Virus record (IMG/VR): IMGVR_UViG_3300013110_000163
Span: 1 to 24,890 of that record
Source of the DNA: a virus
Length of the DNA: 24,890 nucleotides
Strand: one strand, 5' to 3'
Part shown: positions 7,116 to 15,390 of the stretch, piece after piece
Position numbering within the stretch: position 1 is the first letter of the stretch
How the letters are laid out: each line of letters starts with the position of its first letter
Position numbers and translations under genes: made by a program
Notes under the pieces: model-generated
Database searches by the model: none
Seen by the model: the letters and a program-made list of their open reading frames with translations, nothing else
What the model was told of the DNA's origin: nothing

Positions 7116-10100
7116 ATGGCTTTAGTATCTCCAGGCGTTGAAGTTACAGTAACGAATGAGTCAGCGTATGTTTCTTCAGATCCCGGCACAGTTCCTTTAA
7201 TATTTGTTGCGACGGCAAACGATAAAACACAAGGTTCTGGTACTGGCACAGCTGCAGGAACAACTACCGCAAATGTAGACAAAACGTATCTCATCACTTC
7301 ACAAAGAGAATTAGTCAATACATTTGGTACTCCTACTTTTTATAAAAGTACTTCGGGTACCATGTTACATGGCTACGAATTAAATGAGTATGGTTTGCAA
7401 GCTGCATATTCATACTTAGGTTTAGCCAACAGAGCATATATTGTAAGAGCAAATGTAGATTTATCTGAGATGGCCGCATCAGCAACTGCACCATCAGGTA
7501 CACCTACAGCAGGAACATATTGGTTGGATCTTACAAATACAGAATGGGGCATTCATGAATGGAATGCATCCACTGGTACCACTGGTGCATTTACAAATAA
7601 AATACCAAAATTGGTAACAAAGGCTTCTGAACATAGCAGTCACGTACCAGTTGCATCATTTGGCTCAGTTGGTGATTATGCTGTAGTTACAACAACAACA
7701 AGTAACGCAGTATATTACAAAAATAGAAGTAATACATGGAAGTTGACCGGTGATGGCACAGCAACAACAGCCGCACATGCAGGTGCAACTAAAGATGCTA
7801 CGTGGGCATCTAGTCGACCTACAGTCGCAGGTACGGCGGCAAGTCCACCAGCAATGGCATCAGGTGATGCTATTACTGTTAATGGGCAAGCAGTTAACTT
7901 GTCAGCAGTTGCTAACGTTGCTAGTGTAGTTTCAGCAATTAACACAGTAATGGACGGTAGTTCAGCAGGTAAGAAAGGTGTTCAATGTGCTGTAGTTGAC
8001 AATAAGATTGAATTTTATGCTATTGGTTCAGCCGCAAGTAATGGAACTACAGTAGATGGTAAACTTGCTTTGGCTAATACAGCAGGCACACCATTAGCAA
8101 CATTGGGTGTAACTGCCGGTACTCATGCAAGTCCAACAACGCAATCAAGTTCATATACAGCAATACCAAGTTGGGAATCAACTGGTTCTGATCCACGACC
8201 AACAGGTAGTGTATGGATGAAGTTAGACAAAGCAGGTACAAATGCTACTGATTTAAAATTTAAATCATATTCATCAACTTCTTCATCATGGGTTGATTCA
8301 ACAATTTATACATATGATACAATAGCATTGGCAACAGCAGACTTGGGTAAAACAGATCCAAGAACCATTGCAGTAGGTCAATTGATTGCAGATCATGATG
8401 TTGATGAAGTAGAAGCATTAACATTAAAAACATATCGAAGAGTTTCATCAGGTGCAACTGTTATCACTGGTTCAGATACAACACCAAGTTTTACAAGTTC
8501 TGAAACATTTACAATAAATGGTACTACAGTAACATTGGGTGGCACAGGTGCAACAGATTTTGTTGCCGCAGTTAGTGCCGCGAGTATCGCTGACGTTTCA
8601 GCCGCAGTATTAGCAACCGGCGCAGTAAGTATTACACACGCCAAGGGTGGTGATTTAATACTGCGTGATACATCAGGCAAGCCATTGGAAGATGACGCTG
8701 GTATTAGTGATGCTTTAACTAATGTTTATAAACTTCCTAATAATGATTTTATTGGTACAAACTGGCAAGAGCTTACATATGAAGCAAAAGCAACAGAACC
8801 AACAACTGATCCAGCAAACGGTAGGTTATGGTATGATAGTACATTAGTTGCAGATATTATGGTTAATGATGGTACAACATGGAAAGGTTATAGAACAGTA
8901 TCCGCTGACTTTAGAGGATATAATTTAGTAAATACAGATCCAAAAGGTCCTATTTTTGCCGCAACAGCACCAACACTACAATCAGATAAAACTGCTCTTG
9001 TAAATGGTGATTTGTGGATTGATACTTCAGATTTGGAAAATTATCCAAAGATTTCTAGGTATCAAACTGATGCCTGGGTTGCAATTGATAATTCAGATCA
9101 AGTATCAGGTAATGGTATTGTGTTTGGAGATGCAAGATGGCAAACAGAAGCAGGCGCAACGGTATCAGGTACTGGTGCTGGTACAGCAAGCGATATTGAT
9201 GATATGTTGCTTGATAGTTTCTTAGATCCAGATGCACCAAATCCAGCATTATCTCCACGTGGTTCTTTGTTGTTTAATACACGACGAAGTGGTTATGGGG
9301 TTAAGGAATATAGTAAAGATGCAGTAACAGCTGCCAAATATCCTTCAGGTAACGCACGTTTTTCAAATGATGCAGTAACTGATTACTATCCAGATAGATG
9401 GGTTAATAAAGCAGGTAATAAAACTGATGGTTCACCTTATATGGGTAGAAAATCACAGCGTCAAGTAGTAGTAGCTGCATTGAAATCGGTAATTAATTCA
9501 AATACAGATGTTCGTGAAGAACAACGTCAATTTAACTTAATAGCAACTCCTGGATATCCAGAAGCAATTAGTAATATGGCAACATTAAATACTGATAGAA
9601 AAGAAACAGCACATATTATTGCTGATGCTCCTTTACGTTTAGCAGCTAACGCCGCTGATTTGGAATCATGGAGTAAGAACGCTAATGCCGCAACAGATAA
9701 TGGTGAAGATGGTCTAGTAACCAATAATGCGTATATGAGTGTTTATTATCCTTCAGGATTTTCAAGTGACCTAGCAGGTAACTCAGTTGTAGTACCATCT
9801 AGTCATATGATGTTGCGTACATTTGCTTATAATGATAGTGTTGGCTTCCAATGGTTTGCCGCCGCAGGCACAAACCGTGGTAAAGTTTCTAATGCTTCTG
9901 CTATTGGTTATATCGATGCAAAAACAGCAGAGTTCCAAAGTATTGCAGTTCGTGAAGGATTGCGTGATGCTTTATATACTAATAGAGTTAATCCAATTAC
10001 CTTTATTAATGGTAGTGGTTTAATGAACTTTGGTAATAAATCACGTGCTTCAACATCCTCTGCAATTGATAGAGTTAACGTTTCAAGGCTAGTTTCATAC

Positions 10101-10409
10101 ATGAGACGCCAATTGGACCTCATGTCTAAGCCATTCATCTTTGAACCTAATGATGAACTTACACGTAATGAAATTAAAGGTGTAATTGAATCATTTTGTA
10201 ACGAATTGATGGCAAAACGAGCCCTTAATGATTATTTGGTTGTATGTGATGAATCTAACAACACAGCCGCAAGAATTGATCGTAACGAACTATACGTAGA
10301 CGTAGCGATTGAGCCTGTGAAAGCGTTAGAATTTATTTATATTCCAGTAAGACTTAAAAATACAGGTGAAATAGCAGCTTTAGGTTCAGCAACAGTCACT
10401 GAAGAATAA
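7116..10409 (+). CDS. 18: Contractile tail sheath protein gp18, greatly enlarged
   Basis: The contractile sheath subunit, 1097 residues against 659 in T4. The N-terminus MALVSPGVEVTVTNES and the C-terminal domain are typical gp18: QWFAAAGTNRG, a VNPITFINGSGLMNFGNKS segment, VSRLVSYMRRQLD, and a final LEFIYIPVRL. The centre (about residues 120-660) carries a large repetitive insertion. It has short aromatic modules (GTYWLDL near 133, GSVWMKLD near 364, GRLWYDST near 569, GDLWIDTS near 631, each followed by a further W) and two Ala/Thr/Gly-rich segments beginning ITVNGQAVNL and FTINGTTVTL that resemble flagellin- or fibre-type beta domains. These are expected to decorate the outside of the sheath. 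A CGAGGAAAA ribosome site lies just before the ATG. The family call is firm; the decoration role is inference. Confidence 0.95.
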   Translation: MALVSPGVEVTVTNESAYVSSDPGTVPLIFVATANDKTQGSGTGTAAGTTTANVDKTYLITSQRELVNTFGTPTFYKSTSGTMLHGYELNEYGLQAAYSYLGLANRAYIVRANVDLSEMAASATAPSGTPTAGTYWLDLTNTEWGIHEWNASTGTTGAFTNKIPKLVTKASEHSSHVPVASFGSVGDYAVVTTTTSNAVYYKNRSNTWKLTGDGTATTAAHAGATKDATWASSRPTVAGTAASPPAMASGDAITVNGQAVNLSAVANVASVVSAINTVMDGSSAGKKGVQCAVVDNKIEFYAIGSAASNGTTVDGKLALANTAGTPLATLGVTAGTHASPTTQSSSYTAIPSWESTGSDPRPTGSVWMKLDKAGTNATDLKFKSYSSTSSSWVDSTIYTYDTIALATADLGKTDPRTIAVGQLIADHDVDEVEALTLKTYRRVSSGATVITGSDTTPSFTSSETFTINGTTVTLGGTGATDFVAAVSAASIADVSAAVLATGAVSITHAKGGDLILRDTSGKPLEDDAGISDALTNVYKLPNNDFIGTNWQELTYEAKATEPTTDPANGRLWYDSTLVADIMVNDGTTWKGYRTVSADFRGYNLVNTDPKGPIFAATAPTLQSDKTALVNGDLWIDTSDLENYPKISRYQTDAWVAIDNSDQVSGNGIVFGDARWQTEAGATVSGTGAGTASDIDDMLLDSFLDPDAPNPALSPRGSLLFNTRRSGYGVKEYSKDAVTAAKYPSGNARFSNDAVTDYYPDRWVNKAGNKTDGSPYMGRKSQRQVVVAALKSVINSNTDVREEQRQFNLIATPGYPEAISNMATLNTDRKETAHIIADAPLRLAANAADLESWSKNANAATDNGEDGLVTNNAYMSVYYPSGFSSDLAGNSVVVPSSHMMLRTFAYNDSVGFQWFAAAGTNRGKVSNASAIGYIDAKTAEFQSIAVREGLRDALYTNRVNPITFINGSGLMNFGNKSRASTSSAIDRVNVSRLVSYMRRQLDLMSKPFIFEPNDELTRNEIKGVIESFCNELMAKRALNDYLVVCDESNNTAARIDRNELYVDVAIEPVKALEFIYIPVRLKNTGEIAALGSATVTEE

Positions 10410-10426
10410 TATGCTATTATTATTTT

Positions 10427-10449
10427 TGGGGTGGTGTAAAACCACCCCA
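10427..10449 (+). other. 9-bp GC-rich stem-loop between sheath and tube genes
   Basis: TGGGGTGGT and ACCACCCCA pair perfectly around a GTAAA loop. The T-run lies before the stem, not after it, so it is not a classical intrinsic terminator on the plus strand. Position just after gp18 suggests an mRNA processing or 3'-end stabilising element, allowing different sheath and tube mRNA levels (inference). Confidence 0.6.
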
Positions 10450-10456
10450 TGAATAA

Positions 10457-10464
10457 GATAAATA
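10457..10464 (+). promoter_or_regulatory. Late-promoter-like GATAAATA for tail tube
   Basis: Predicted +1 near 10470, giving a 17-base leader with a strong AGGAGAAGA ribosome site before the ATG at 10487. This suits a highly expressed structural gene. Confidence 0.65.
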
Positions 10465-10486
10465 TTGATAACAATAGGAGAAGAAA

Positions 10487-11095
10487 ATGTCCGTAGCGTC
10501 ATTAACAAAATTTACAGTACCAATTAGTGGTGCTGGTTCAATGGGCACATTGATGCCGAAGTTAAAATATCGATATCGTGCAATACTTGAAAATTTTGGT
10601 GTTACTACTCCAAGATCAGAAATTACAAAAAATGTAATGGATATTACACGACCATCCGTTGCACATGATATGATAACACTTGATGTGTATAACTCAAGGG
10701 TATATCTAGCAGGGAAACATACATGGGATCCAACTACAATTCAGTTACGTGATGACGTAAATGGTGAAATTGCTCGTAGAGTAGGCGAACAAATGCAGAA
10801 GCAGTTCGACTTTTTTGAACAAACATCTGCTGTATCAGGATCTGATTATAAATTTGTAACAAAATTTGAAGTATTAGATGGCGGCAACGGTGCCGCAGCT
10901 GCAACAGTATTAGAAACTTGGGAATTATATGGTTGTTATATTGAATCAGTTAACTACCAAGATATGAACTATGCATCAAGTGAGCCAGCAACAATTTCAT
11001 TAAGTGTGAGATTTGATAATGCTTTGAATACACCAACTGAAACTGGTATTGGAGCCGCAGTAGGTAGATCAGTAAGTAGCGCCGCAACAGGATAA
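10487..11095 (+). CDS. 19: Tail tube protein gp19
   Basis: A 202-residue tube subunit, compared with 163 residues in T4 gp19; hexamers stack to form the inner tail tube. Supporting segments are the LMPKLKYRYRAILENFG strand, VMDITRPSVAHDMITLDVYNSRVYLAGKHTWDP (split here by eye into the usual beta hairpin), a VNGEIARRVGEQMQKQFDFFE helix, and a C-terminal ETWELYGCYIESVNY plus ATISLSVRFDNA. These match tube proteins of T4-like marine phages. It follows the sheath gene, separated by a stem-loop, and has its own late-promoter-like box and the strongest ribosome site in the window. Confidence 0.93.
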   Translation: MSVASLTKFTVPISGAGSMGTLMPKLKYRYRAILENFGVTTPRSEITKNVMDITRPSVAHDMITLDVYNSRVYLAGKHTWDPTTIQLRDDVNGEIARRVGEQMQKQFDFFEQTSAVSGSDYKFVTKFEVLDGGNGAAAATVLETWELYGCYIESVNYQDMNYASSEPATISLSVRFDNALNTPTETGIGAAVGRSVSSAATG

Positions 11096-11105
11096 TTAGT
11101 CCTGT
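11087..11105 (+). promoter_or_regulatory. Small inverted repeat over stop/GTG start
   Basis: ACAGGA and TCCTGT can form a 6-bp stem around a 7-base loop containing the gp19 stop. The stem covers the AGGA ribosome-site-like bases and the first two bases of the GTG start at 11104, so it could make the next gene depend on ribosomes finishing gp19. Short enough to be chance. Confidence 0.3.
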
Positions 11106-12138
11106 GGCATCATTTATAACGAATTTCTTGCATGGAATCGGTAGTGGAGAACATATCAAAGACTACCGCCATGCAAGTAATCTTTTCACTCATGATAATT
11201 TTAGGTTATCACCTAAAACCGCATTTTTATATCATTGTCTAATTAAATTAAATAGGCAAGCAGTTGGATATTCTGGTATGTCTGCAATGTTACAACATGA
11301 ACCTGAGTTAAGTTTCATGGTTAAAGCAGTAGATTTGCCTAGAATGTCGGTTGATATTGAAGAATTAAATCAATATAATCGAAAAACTTATAATATGACA
11401 AAAGTTAATTATAGTCCTATAACTATAACTTTTCATGATGATAGTGCAAATACAATTCGTGATTTCTTAGCAAATTATTATAATTACTATTTTAGTGACG
11501 GATCAGTTAGTCATGACGCGCAACATGATTTGCGTGATGGGACTGGACTTCGCCAGTCATATAGTCAAAATGGTTTTCTTGGTACTGGCGGAGCTTGGGG
11601 TTTAGATTCAACCTTCACACATGAGGCGAGAGGACAAAATTTACTTGATTATATTCAAATATATTCTTTAAGTAAAGGCAGAGCAAGTGGTTATAAATTG
11701 ATAAATCCAATACTTTCAGGTATAAATCATGGCACTCATGATGCTTCTGCTGGTGGCACTCCGATGGAACATAGTGTTACTGTAAATTATGAAGCAATTA
11801 TGTATGATGAAAAACAAGTATCTGAAATGAGTATTTTAGGTGGTTCTTTTTATGATAGAGAGAAAAGCGTATTGTCTGGAGCGGGTGGCGGAACTAATAG
11901 TGTATTAGGTCCAGGTGGCATGTTTGATAAAGGTATGGATATTTTTGGTAATTTACAACAAGGTGGCATTGGTGGTATAGCAAAAGCTGCTATAAATGCA
12001 TATTCTTTAAAAGAGCAAATGCGCCGTTTTGATGCAAGAGATTCTTTAAAACATGAAGTTCGTGATATGTCACGAGGCGTGGAAGACTATGTAGCACGTG
12101 AAGTTGGAAAGAAATTTGCAACAGCAACTCGTGAGTAA
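11104..12138 (+). CDS. Tail-tube-like virion protein (gp19/gp54-type fold)
   Basis: A 344-residue protein directly after gp19, starting with GTG. Its central region reads like a tube-fold protein: LSFMVKAVDLPRMSVDIEEL, then NRKTYNMTKVNYSPITITFHD, then a helix and an YYNYYFSDG loop, and a C-terminal HSVTVNYEAIMYDE strand. This pattern (strand ending in LPR, Y-x-P-Φ-T-Φ-T-F, final beta strand) is shared by gp19 and by the tube initiator gp54 of T4. A Gly-rich linker and a charged helical tail follow from about residue 260. It could be the tube initiator, a tube terminator, or a second tube protein; the sequence does not decide. No late-promoter box is seen, so it is probably co-transcribed with gp19. 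Confidence 0.7.
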   Translation: MASFITNFLHGIGSGEHIKDYRHASNLFTHDNFRLSPKTAFLYHCLIKLNRQAVGYSGMSAMLQHEPELSFMVKAVDLPRMSVDIEELNQYNRKTYNMTKVNYSPITITFHDDSANTIRDFLANYYNYYFSDGSVSHDAQHDLRDGTGLRQSYSQNGFLGTGGAWGLDSTFTHEARGQNLLDYIQIYSLSKGRASGYKLINPILSGINHGTHDASAGGTPMEHSVTVNYEAIMYDEKQVSEMSILGGSFYDREKSVLSGAGGGTNSVLGPGGMFDKGMDIFGNLQQGGIGGIAKAAINAYSLKEQMRRFDARDSLKHEVRDMSRGVEDYVAREVGKKFATATRE

Positions 12139-12141
12139 ATA
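12134..12141 (+). promoter_or_regulatory. Late-promoter-like AGTAAATA abutting the next start
   Basis: TAAATA overlaps the previous stop codon; five bases (TTACG) follow before the ATG at 12147. Confidence 0.5.
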
Positions 12142-12146
12142 TTACG

Positions 12147-12539
12147 ATGGCCATTAATAAAACTAATTTACCTATATTTGATGAGACTTTTGCTGAGTTT
12201 ACGCAAGATGAAAAACAAAAGCAATTTTTTAGTAATTATTATACACAAGTAGATTCAGTAGATCCAGCACATTTTGATATTGTGCGTGGTTTTCTTGTAG
12301 GTAAAAATTTTGATGCATCAACTGTTGATAATTTAGTTATATCATTGTTAGAAGTAGCAAAAGAGCAAGATTTAAGTATACCTGATTTAATAGAGCAATT
12401 AGATGGTTTGGAAGATACATTGCAACTTAATACCTTATTAAGTTTATTATTAAATACTACAAGAAATCGAACCAGTATATTGGGTTTTGAACAAACTACG
12501 GCAGTTTCTGATAATATTTCTCGAACTATACTGGCTTAA
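12147..12539 (+). CDS. Small unknown protein, likely virion-associated
   Basis: A 130-residue, largely helical, acidic protein I cannot name. It starts MAINKTNLPIFDETFAEF and has Leu-rich helices near residues 60-105. It lies between a tube-like gene and the gp4 nuclease gene, on the same strand, so a role in assembly is plausible from context only. The ATG is directly downstream of a TAAATA-N5 promoter-start unit, which supports the chosen start. Confidence 0.75.
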   Translation: MAINKTNLPIFDETFAEFTQDEKQKQFFSNYYTQVDSVDPAHFDIVRGFLVGKNFDASTVDNLVISLLEVAKEQDLSIPDLIEQLDGLEDTLQLNTLLSLLLNTTRNRTSILGFEQTTAVSDNISRTILA

Positions 12540-12542
12540 GTC

Positions 12543-12980
12543 ATGGCTAAATTTGCCCAAGGTCGTTTCCTTCCTAAAAACAATAAAAAATATGTAGGAA
12601 CAAAAAATCCAAAATATCGTAGTGGATGGGAATTTGCGTTTATGCAATTTTGTGATAATCATCCTAGCATAACAGAATGGGCAAGTGAAGCAATTAAAAT
12701 ACCTTATAGAAATCCATTAACAGGTAAACAGACACAATATGTTCCAGATTTTTTTATTGTGTATAATGATAAGTCTGGTAAACGTATGGCAGAATTAATA
12801 GAGATAAAACCTAAAAATCAAACATTAATAGAGAGAGCCGGTAAAAGTAAGTACAATCAAGCACACGTAGCAATGAACCATGCAAAGTGGGAAGCTGCAA
12901 ATAAATGGTGTCAACGTCAAGGTATACGTTTTAGAATAGTAACCGAGGACGATATTTTTCATCAAGGTAAGAAACGCTAA
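12543..12980 (+). CDS. 4: Head completion nuclease gp4-like
   Basis: A 145-residue homologue of T4 gp4 (150 residues), a head-completion protein with a PD-(D/E)xK nuclease fold related to TnsA. T4 phages lacking gp4 make DNA-filled heads that cannot join tails. Visible features: RFLPKNNKKYVGT near the N-terminus, then YRSGWEFAFMQFCDNHPSI with Glu30, and the catalytic set Asp69 in VPDFF with Glu87 and Lys89 in IEIKPK. The start lies three bases after the upstream stop with no clear Shine-Dalgarno, so translation is probably coupled to the preceding gene. Confidence 0.88.
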   Translation: MAKFAQGRFLPKNNKKYVGTKNPKYRSGWEFAFMQFCDNHPSITEWASEAIKIPYRNPLTGKQTQYVPDFFIVYNDKSGKRMAELIEIKPKNQTLIERAGKSKYNQAHVAMNHAKWEAANKWCQRQGIRFRIVTEDDIFHQGKKR

Positions 12981-12986
12981 TAAGTA
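12979..12986 (+). promoter_or_regulatory. Variant late-promoter-like AATAAGTA abutting a GTG start
   Basis: TAAGTA (one change from TAAATA) is followed by five bases (TTAGT) and a GTG at 12992. The geometry is identical to the TAAATA-N5-ATG units, which supports it as a weaker promoter for the accessory block. Confidence 0.4.
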
Positions 12987-12991
12987 TTAGT

Positions 12992-13738
12992 GTGTTCGTC
13001 TTACCTGAATTAAATTTTATATTTTTATGTTATCCACACGGTGCAGGTGGAGAATTCTTGTCCTATATTATAAGCAAATCAGACGAGTGTAATACTTTAG
13101 ATAGGCGTAAAATAGGTGATAGGTATAAAGTTGATGACGTATTTAATCAAAACTTATTGCGTATGGATTTTAAGCCAGAAAGATTATATGATCATAAAGA
13201 TATAAACACATTAGATAAAGACAAATATGTTGTAGTTCCTACGCATTATAGAGAAGATGACATATGGAAGTATTTTAAAAGATATAAATTTATTAATATA
13301 ACATATCCTGCTTCTAAAGAAGGCCATAAGCAAATATTACGCAATATTAAAAGTAAAGTTTGGTATCAGCCACAGCCAACACAGTTAGAATTTTTTGGTA
13401 TGTTGTTACAGTTAACTACGAATAATGACAAATCGTGGTATATCAATACACATTATAATATGAATACTATAGATATCATACTTGCCTCACGTAAACAAGA
13501 ATTAACAGATAAAAATAGAAAAAAATTAGAAAAAGAATGGGATAAAGCAGAGTATAATTATCATTCTGTTGTTGATAGAAATTTAAATATAAATTATGAT
13601 GATTTAGATGCTCGTCAACAATACGTGCCATCACAAAGTAGAGTATTGAGGCAAATAAGTCAACATTGTGACATAACTATGCAAGATGAGTTACATCAAG
13701 AGTTTCGAGTTAAAATAGAAAATGACAAACAAATATGA
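12992..13738 (+). CDS. Unknown protein with P-loop-like N-terminus, first gene of the accessory block
   Basis: A 248-residue protein beginning with GTG. The N-terminal strand-loop-helix FIFLCYPHGAGGEFLSYIIS looks like a P-loop or sulfotransferase-like phosphate-binding start, although no GK(S/T) is present. A second strand with a Thr-His turn, KYVVVPTHYRED, and a third, KFINITYPASKEGHK, fit an alpha/beta fold in which an anion is bound; sulfotransferases are one option, not shown. The rest is Lys/Tyr/Asn-rich. The next in-frame ATG would remove the first strand, so GTG is preferred. The 3' end overlaps the next gene by 17 bases. Confidence 0.75.
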   Translation: MFVLPELNFIFLCYPHGAGGEFLSYIISKSDECNTLDRRKIGDRYKVDDVFNQNLLRMDFKPERLYDHKDINTLDKDKYVVVPTHYREDDIWKYFKRYKFINITYPASKEGHKQILRNIKSKVWYQPQPTQLEFFGMLLQLTTNNDKSWYINTHYNMNTIDIILASRKQELTDKNRKKLEKEWDKAEYNYHSVVDRNLNINYDDLDARQQYVPSQSRVLRQISQHCDITMQDELHQEFRVKIENDKQI

Positions 13739-14615
13739 TTTAAAATACTTAGATGTAATGGTGCAATATGCTTGTAGTTTGTCTTGTAGGGGTTGTATAG
13801 TAATGTCTAATTATAATCGTAAAGGTCATGTTCCTTGGAGTGATGGTGAGCAATGGTTTAAAGAGTGGAGTCAACGTTTTACTATACAGGAAGTTAATTT
13901 GATGGGTGGTGAACCTCTGCTTAATAAAGATTTAAAACAATGGATGTTTGGTATAAGAGAATATTTTCCAACTGCTAGGGTAAAACTTATTACTAATGGA
14001 TTTCATTACTTTGTGCGTCCAGATTTATATAATTGGTGTAGAGAATTGGAAAATGTTTTAATACAAACTAGTTTACATTTTTATCCACCTTCAGAGGAAT
14101 ATATTAACAATGTTAAATTTTTCTTAAAACATTCTGATTGGAAAGTAACAGCAACTCCGTTTGATCCACCAGATAAACTTATTAAATTAAAAGATAGGAA
14201 TGCTGATATAAAATGGCATATGAATTTGTTTGGTGAGTTTAGGCGTCCATTTATGGGAGAAGGACCTAAATTAGTACCTGCTAATAATGAAGATTTTATT
14301 GGCGCCCATAAAGTATGCGGTGCTCCAAATTCTCCTACACTATATAAAAATAAATTATACAAATGTCCTCCCGTTGCTAATTTAGATGATACTTTAGCAT
14401 TGTTTAATATACGAGATTCAGAAGTATGGCAACCATACCTTAATACAGGATTAAGTTATGATGATAATCTAGATGAGTTTGTTAATAATATTAAAAAGCC
14501 AAATCCTGTTGTATGTAAGGCGTGTAGTGGTAATCCAGATGAAATAGAATATGATCATTATGGACAAGGAAATGTTATAACACGGAAGCAATATAATGCA
14601 ATATTTGCTAACTAG
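13722..14615 (+). CDS. Radical SAM protein with C-terminal cysteine (SPASM/twitch-like) region
   Basis: A 297-residue radical SAM enzyme. CSLSCRGC supplies Cys18, Cys22 and Cys25 for the 4Fe-4S cluster, and MGGEPLL at about 61-67 is the SAM-binding motif; VKLITNGF follows as the next core strand. Near the C-terminus are Cys residues in KVCGAPN, YKCPPV and the pair VCKAC, a spacing like that of auxiliary Fe-S clusters in SPASM or twitch domains. It overlaps the previous gene by 17 bases and the next by 20, so all three are probably translated from one message. The substrate is unknown. Confidence 0.85.
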   Translation: MTNKYDLKYLDVMVQYACSLSCRGCIVMSNYNRKGHVPWSDGEQWFKEWSQRFTIQEVNLMGGEPLLNKDLKQWMFGIREYFPTARVKLITNGFHYFVRPDLYNWCRELENVLIQTSLHFYPPSEEYINNVKFFLKHSDWKVTATPFDPPDKLIKLKDRNADIKWHMNLFGEFRRPFMGEGPKLVPANNEDFIGAHKVCGAPNSPTLYKNKLYKCPPVANLDDTLALFNIRDSEVWQPYLNTGLSYDDNLDEFVNNIKKPNPVVCKACSGNPDEIEYDHYGQGNVITRKQYNAIFAN

Positions 14616-15390
14616 TGGTTGCGGAATAAGTCAACGAGAATTTAAACATTATCCAATTTGGGTACATTTTCCTACACTTACACATAAATTAAAACATTTG
14701 TCTATGGGAGGACCTGCTGTAGGGAACGAGTTTATAGGACGAGTATGTAAAAAACATATATTAGAGAATTTAGACAAAGAATTAGTAGTAATAATACAAT
14801 GGACTAGTATTGGTAAATTAGATATGTTTGTTGAGGATCCTGAAGTTCTAAAGCAAATAAAAACATTTAATTTAAGAAATTTTATTGTAGATATGAAAGC
14901 AAATGTTGTAGAGAATAGAGGGTTTTGGGCAAGTAGTCATAGTGATGACAATATAATCAAAGAGTTATATATACAATCTAAAGTATATGATCATATAAGA
15001 GATTTAGAACAAATATTGGATGTGCAAAATTTATGTGAATTACATAATATTCCTTATTATTTCTTTTATGGATATCCATTTGATTTTGAATTTATAAACA
15101 ATACGGAAGAATTAGAACATTTGCGGAGTAATATTAAATGGGATAAGTTTTTAATACATACACCAATATATGATTTATATAAAGAAAGTGATCATTATCA
15201 GTATCGCATATTTGAAGATCCGAGGTTCATGTCTCCAATGCCTTCATTTCATATAGATTTTTATATTGAACATATTGTACCAATATTAGATACATATTTT
15301 ACAACAATAAATTTTGATACAGGTAAGTTGAAAGAATATTGTGTAGAGATAACAAACGAATTATATTACAAGTATAAAAATGTACATTAA
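14596..15390 (+). CDS. Possible SGNH-hydrolase-like protein of unknown substrate
   Basis: A 264-residue protein with a weak SGNH/GDSL-type signature. The block I position reads LLTSGCGIS (residues 5-12), with Cys where GDS enzymes have Asp. The block II-like GGPAVGNEFI contains Gly39 and Asn44; VVIIQWTSIGKLD (64-76) corresponds to the strand after block II. Near the C-terminus, PSFHIDFYIEHIVPIL contains His219 and His226, where a catalytic DxxH would lie. Phage genomes carry many such SGNH-like proteins near modification genes. The altered block I makes activity uncertain, so this is an inference from pattern only. It overlaps the radical-SAM genes on both sides (20 and 11 bases). Confidence 0.6.
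   Translation: MQYLLTSGCGISQREFKHYPIWVHFPTLTHKLKHLSMGGPAVGNEFIGRVCKKHILENLDKELVVIIQWTSIGKLDMFVEDPEVLKQIKTFNLRNFIVDMKANVVENRGFWASSHSDDNIIKELYIQSKVYDHIRDLEQILDVQNLCELHNIPYYFFYGYPFDFEFINNTEELEHLRSNIKWDKFLIHTPIYDLYKESDHYQYRIFEDPRFMSPMPSFHIDFYIEHIVPILDTYFTTINFDTGKLKEYCVEITNELYYKYKNVH

Noticed and set aside
8260-8680. Antisense frames within the sheath gene
   Set aside because: They are shadows of the strongly biased Ala/Thr/Ser codons of gp18; no start signals and low-complexity products.
10427-10449. Intrinsic terminator after the sheath gene
   Set aside because: The stem is strong but no T-run follows on either strand; listed as a stem-loop of unknown role instead.
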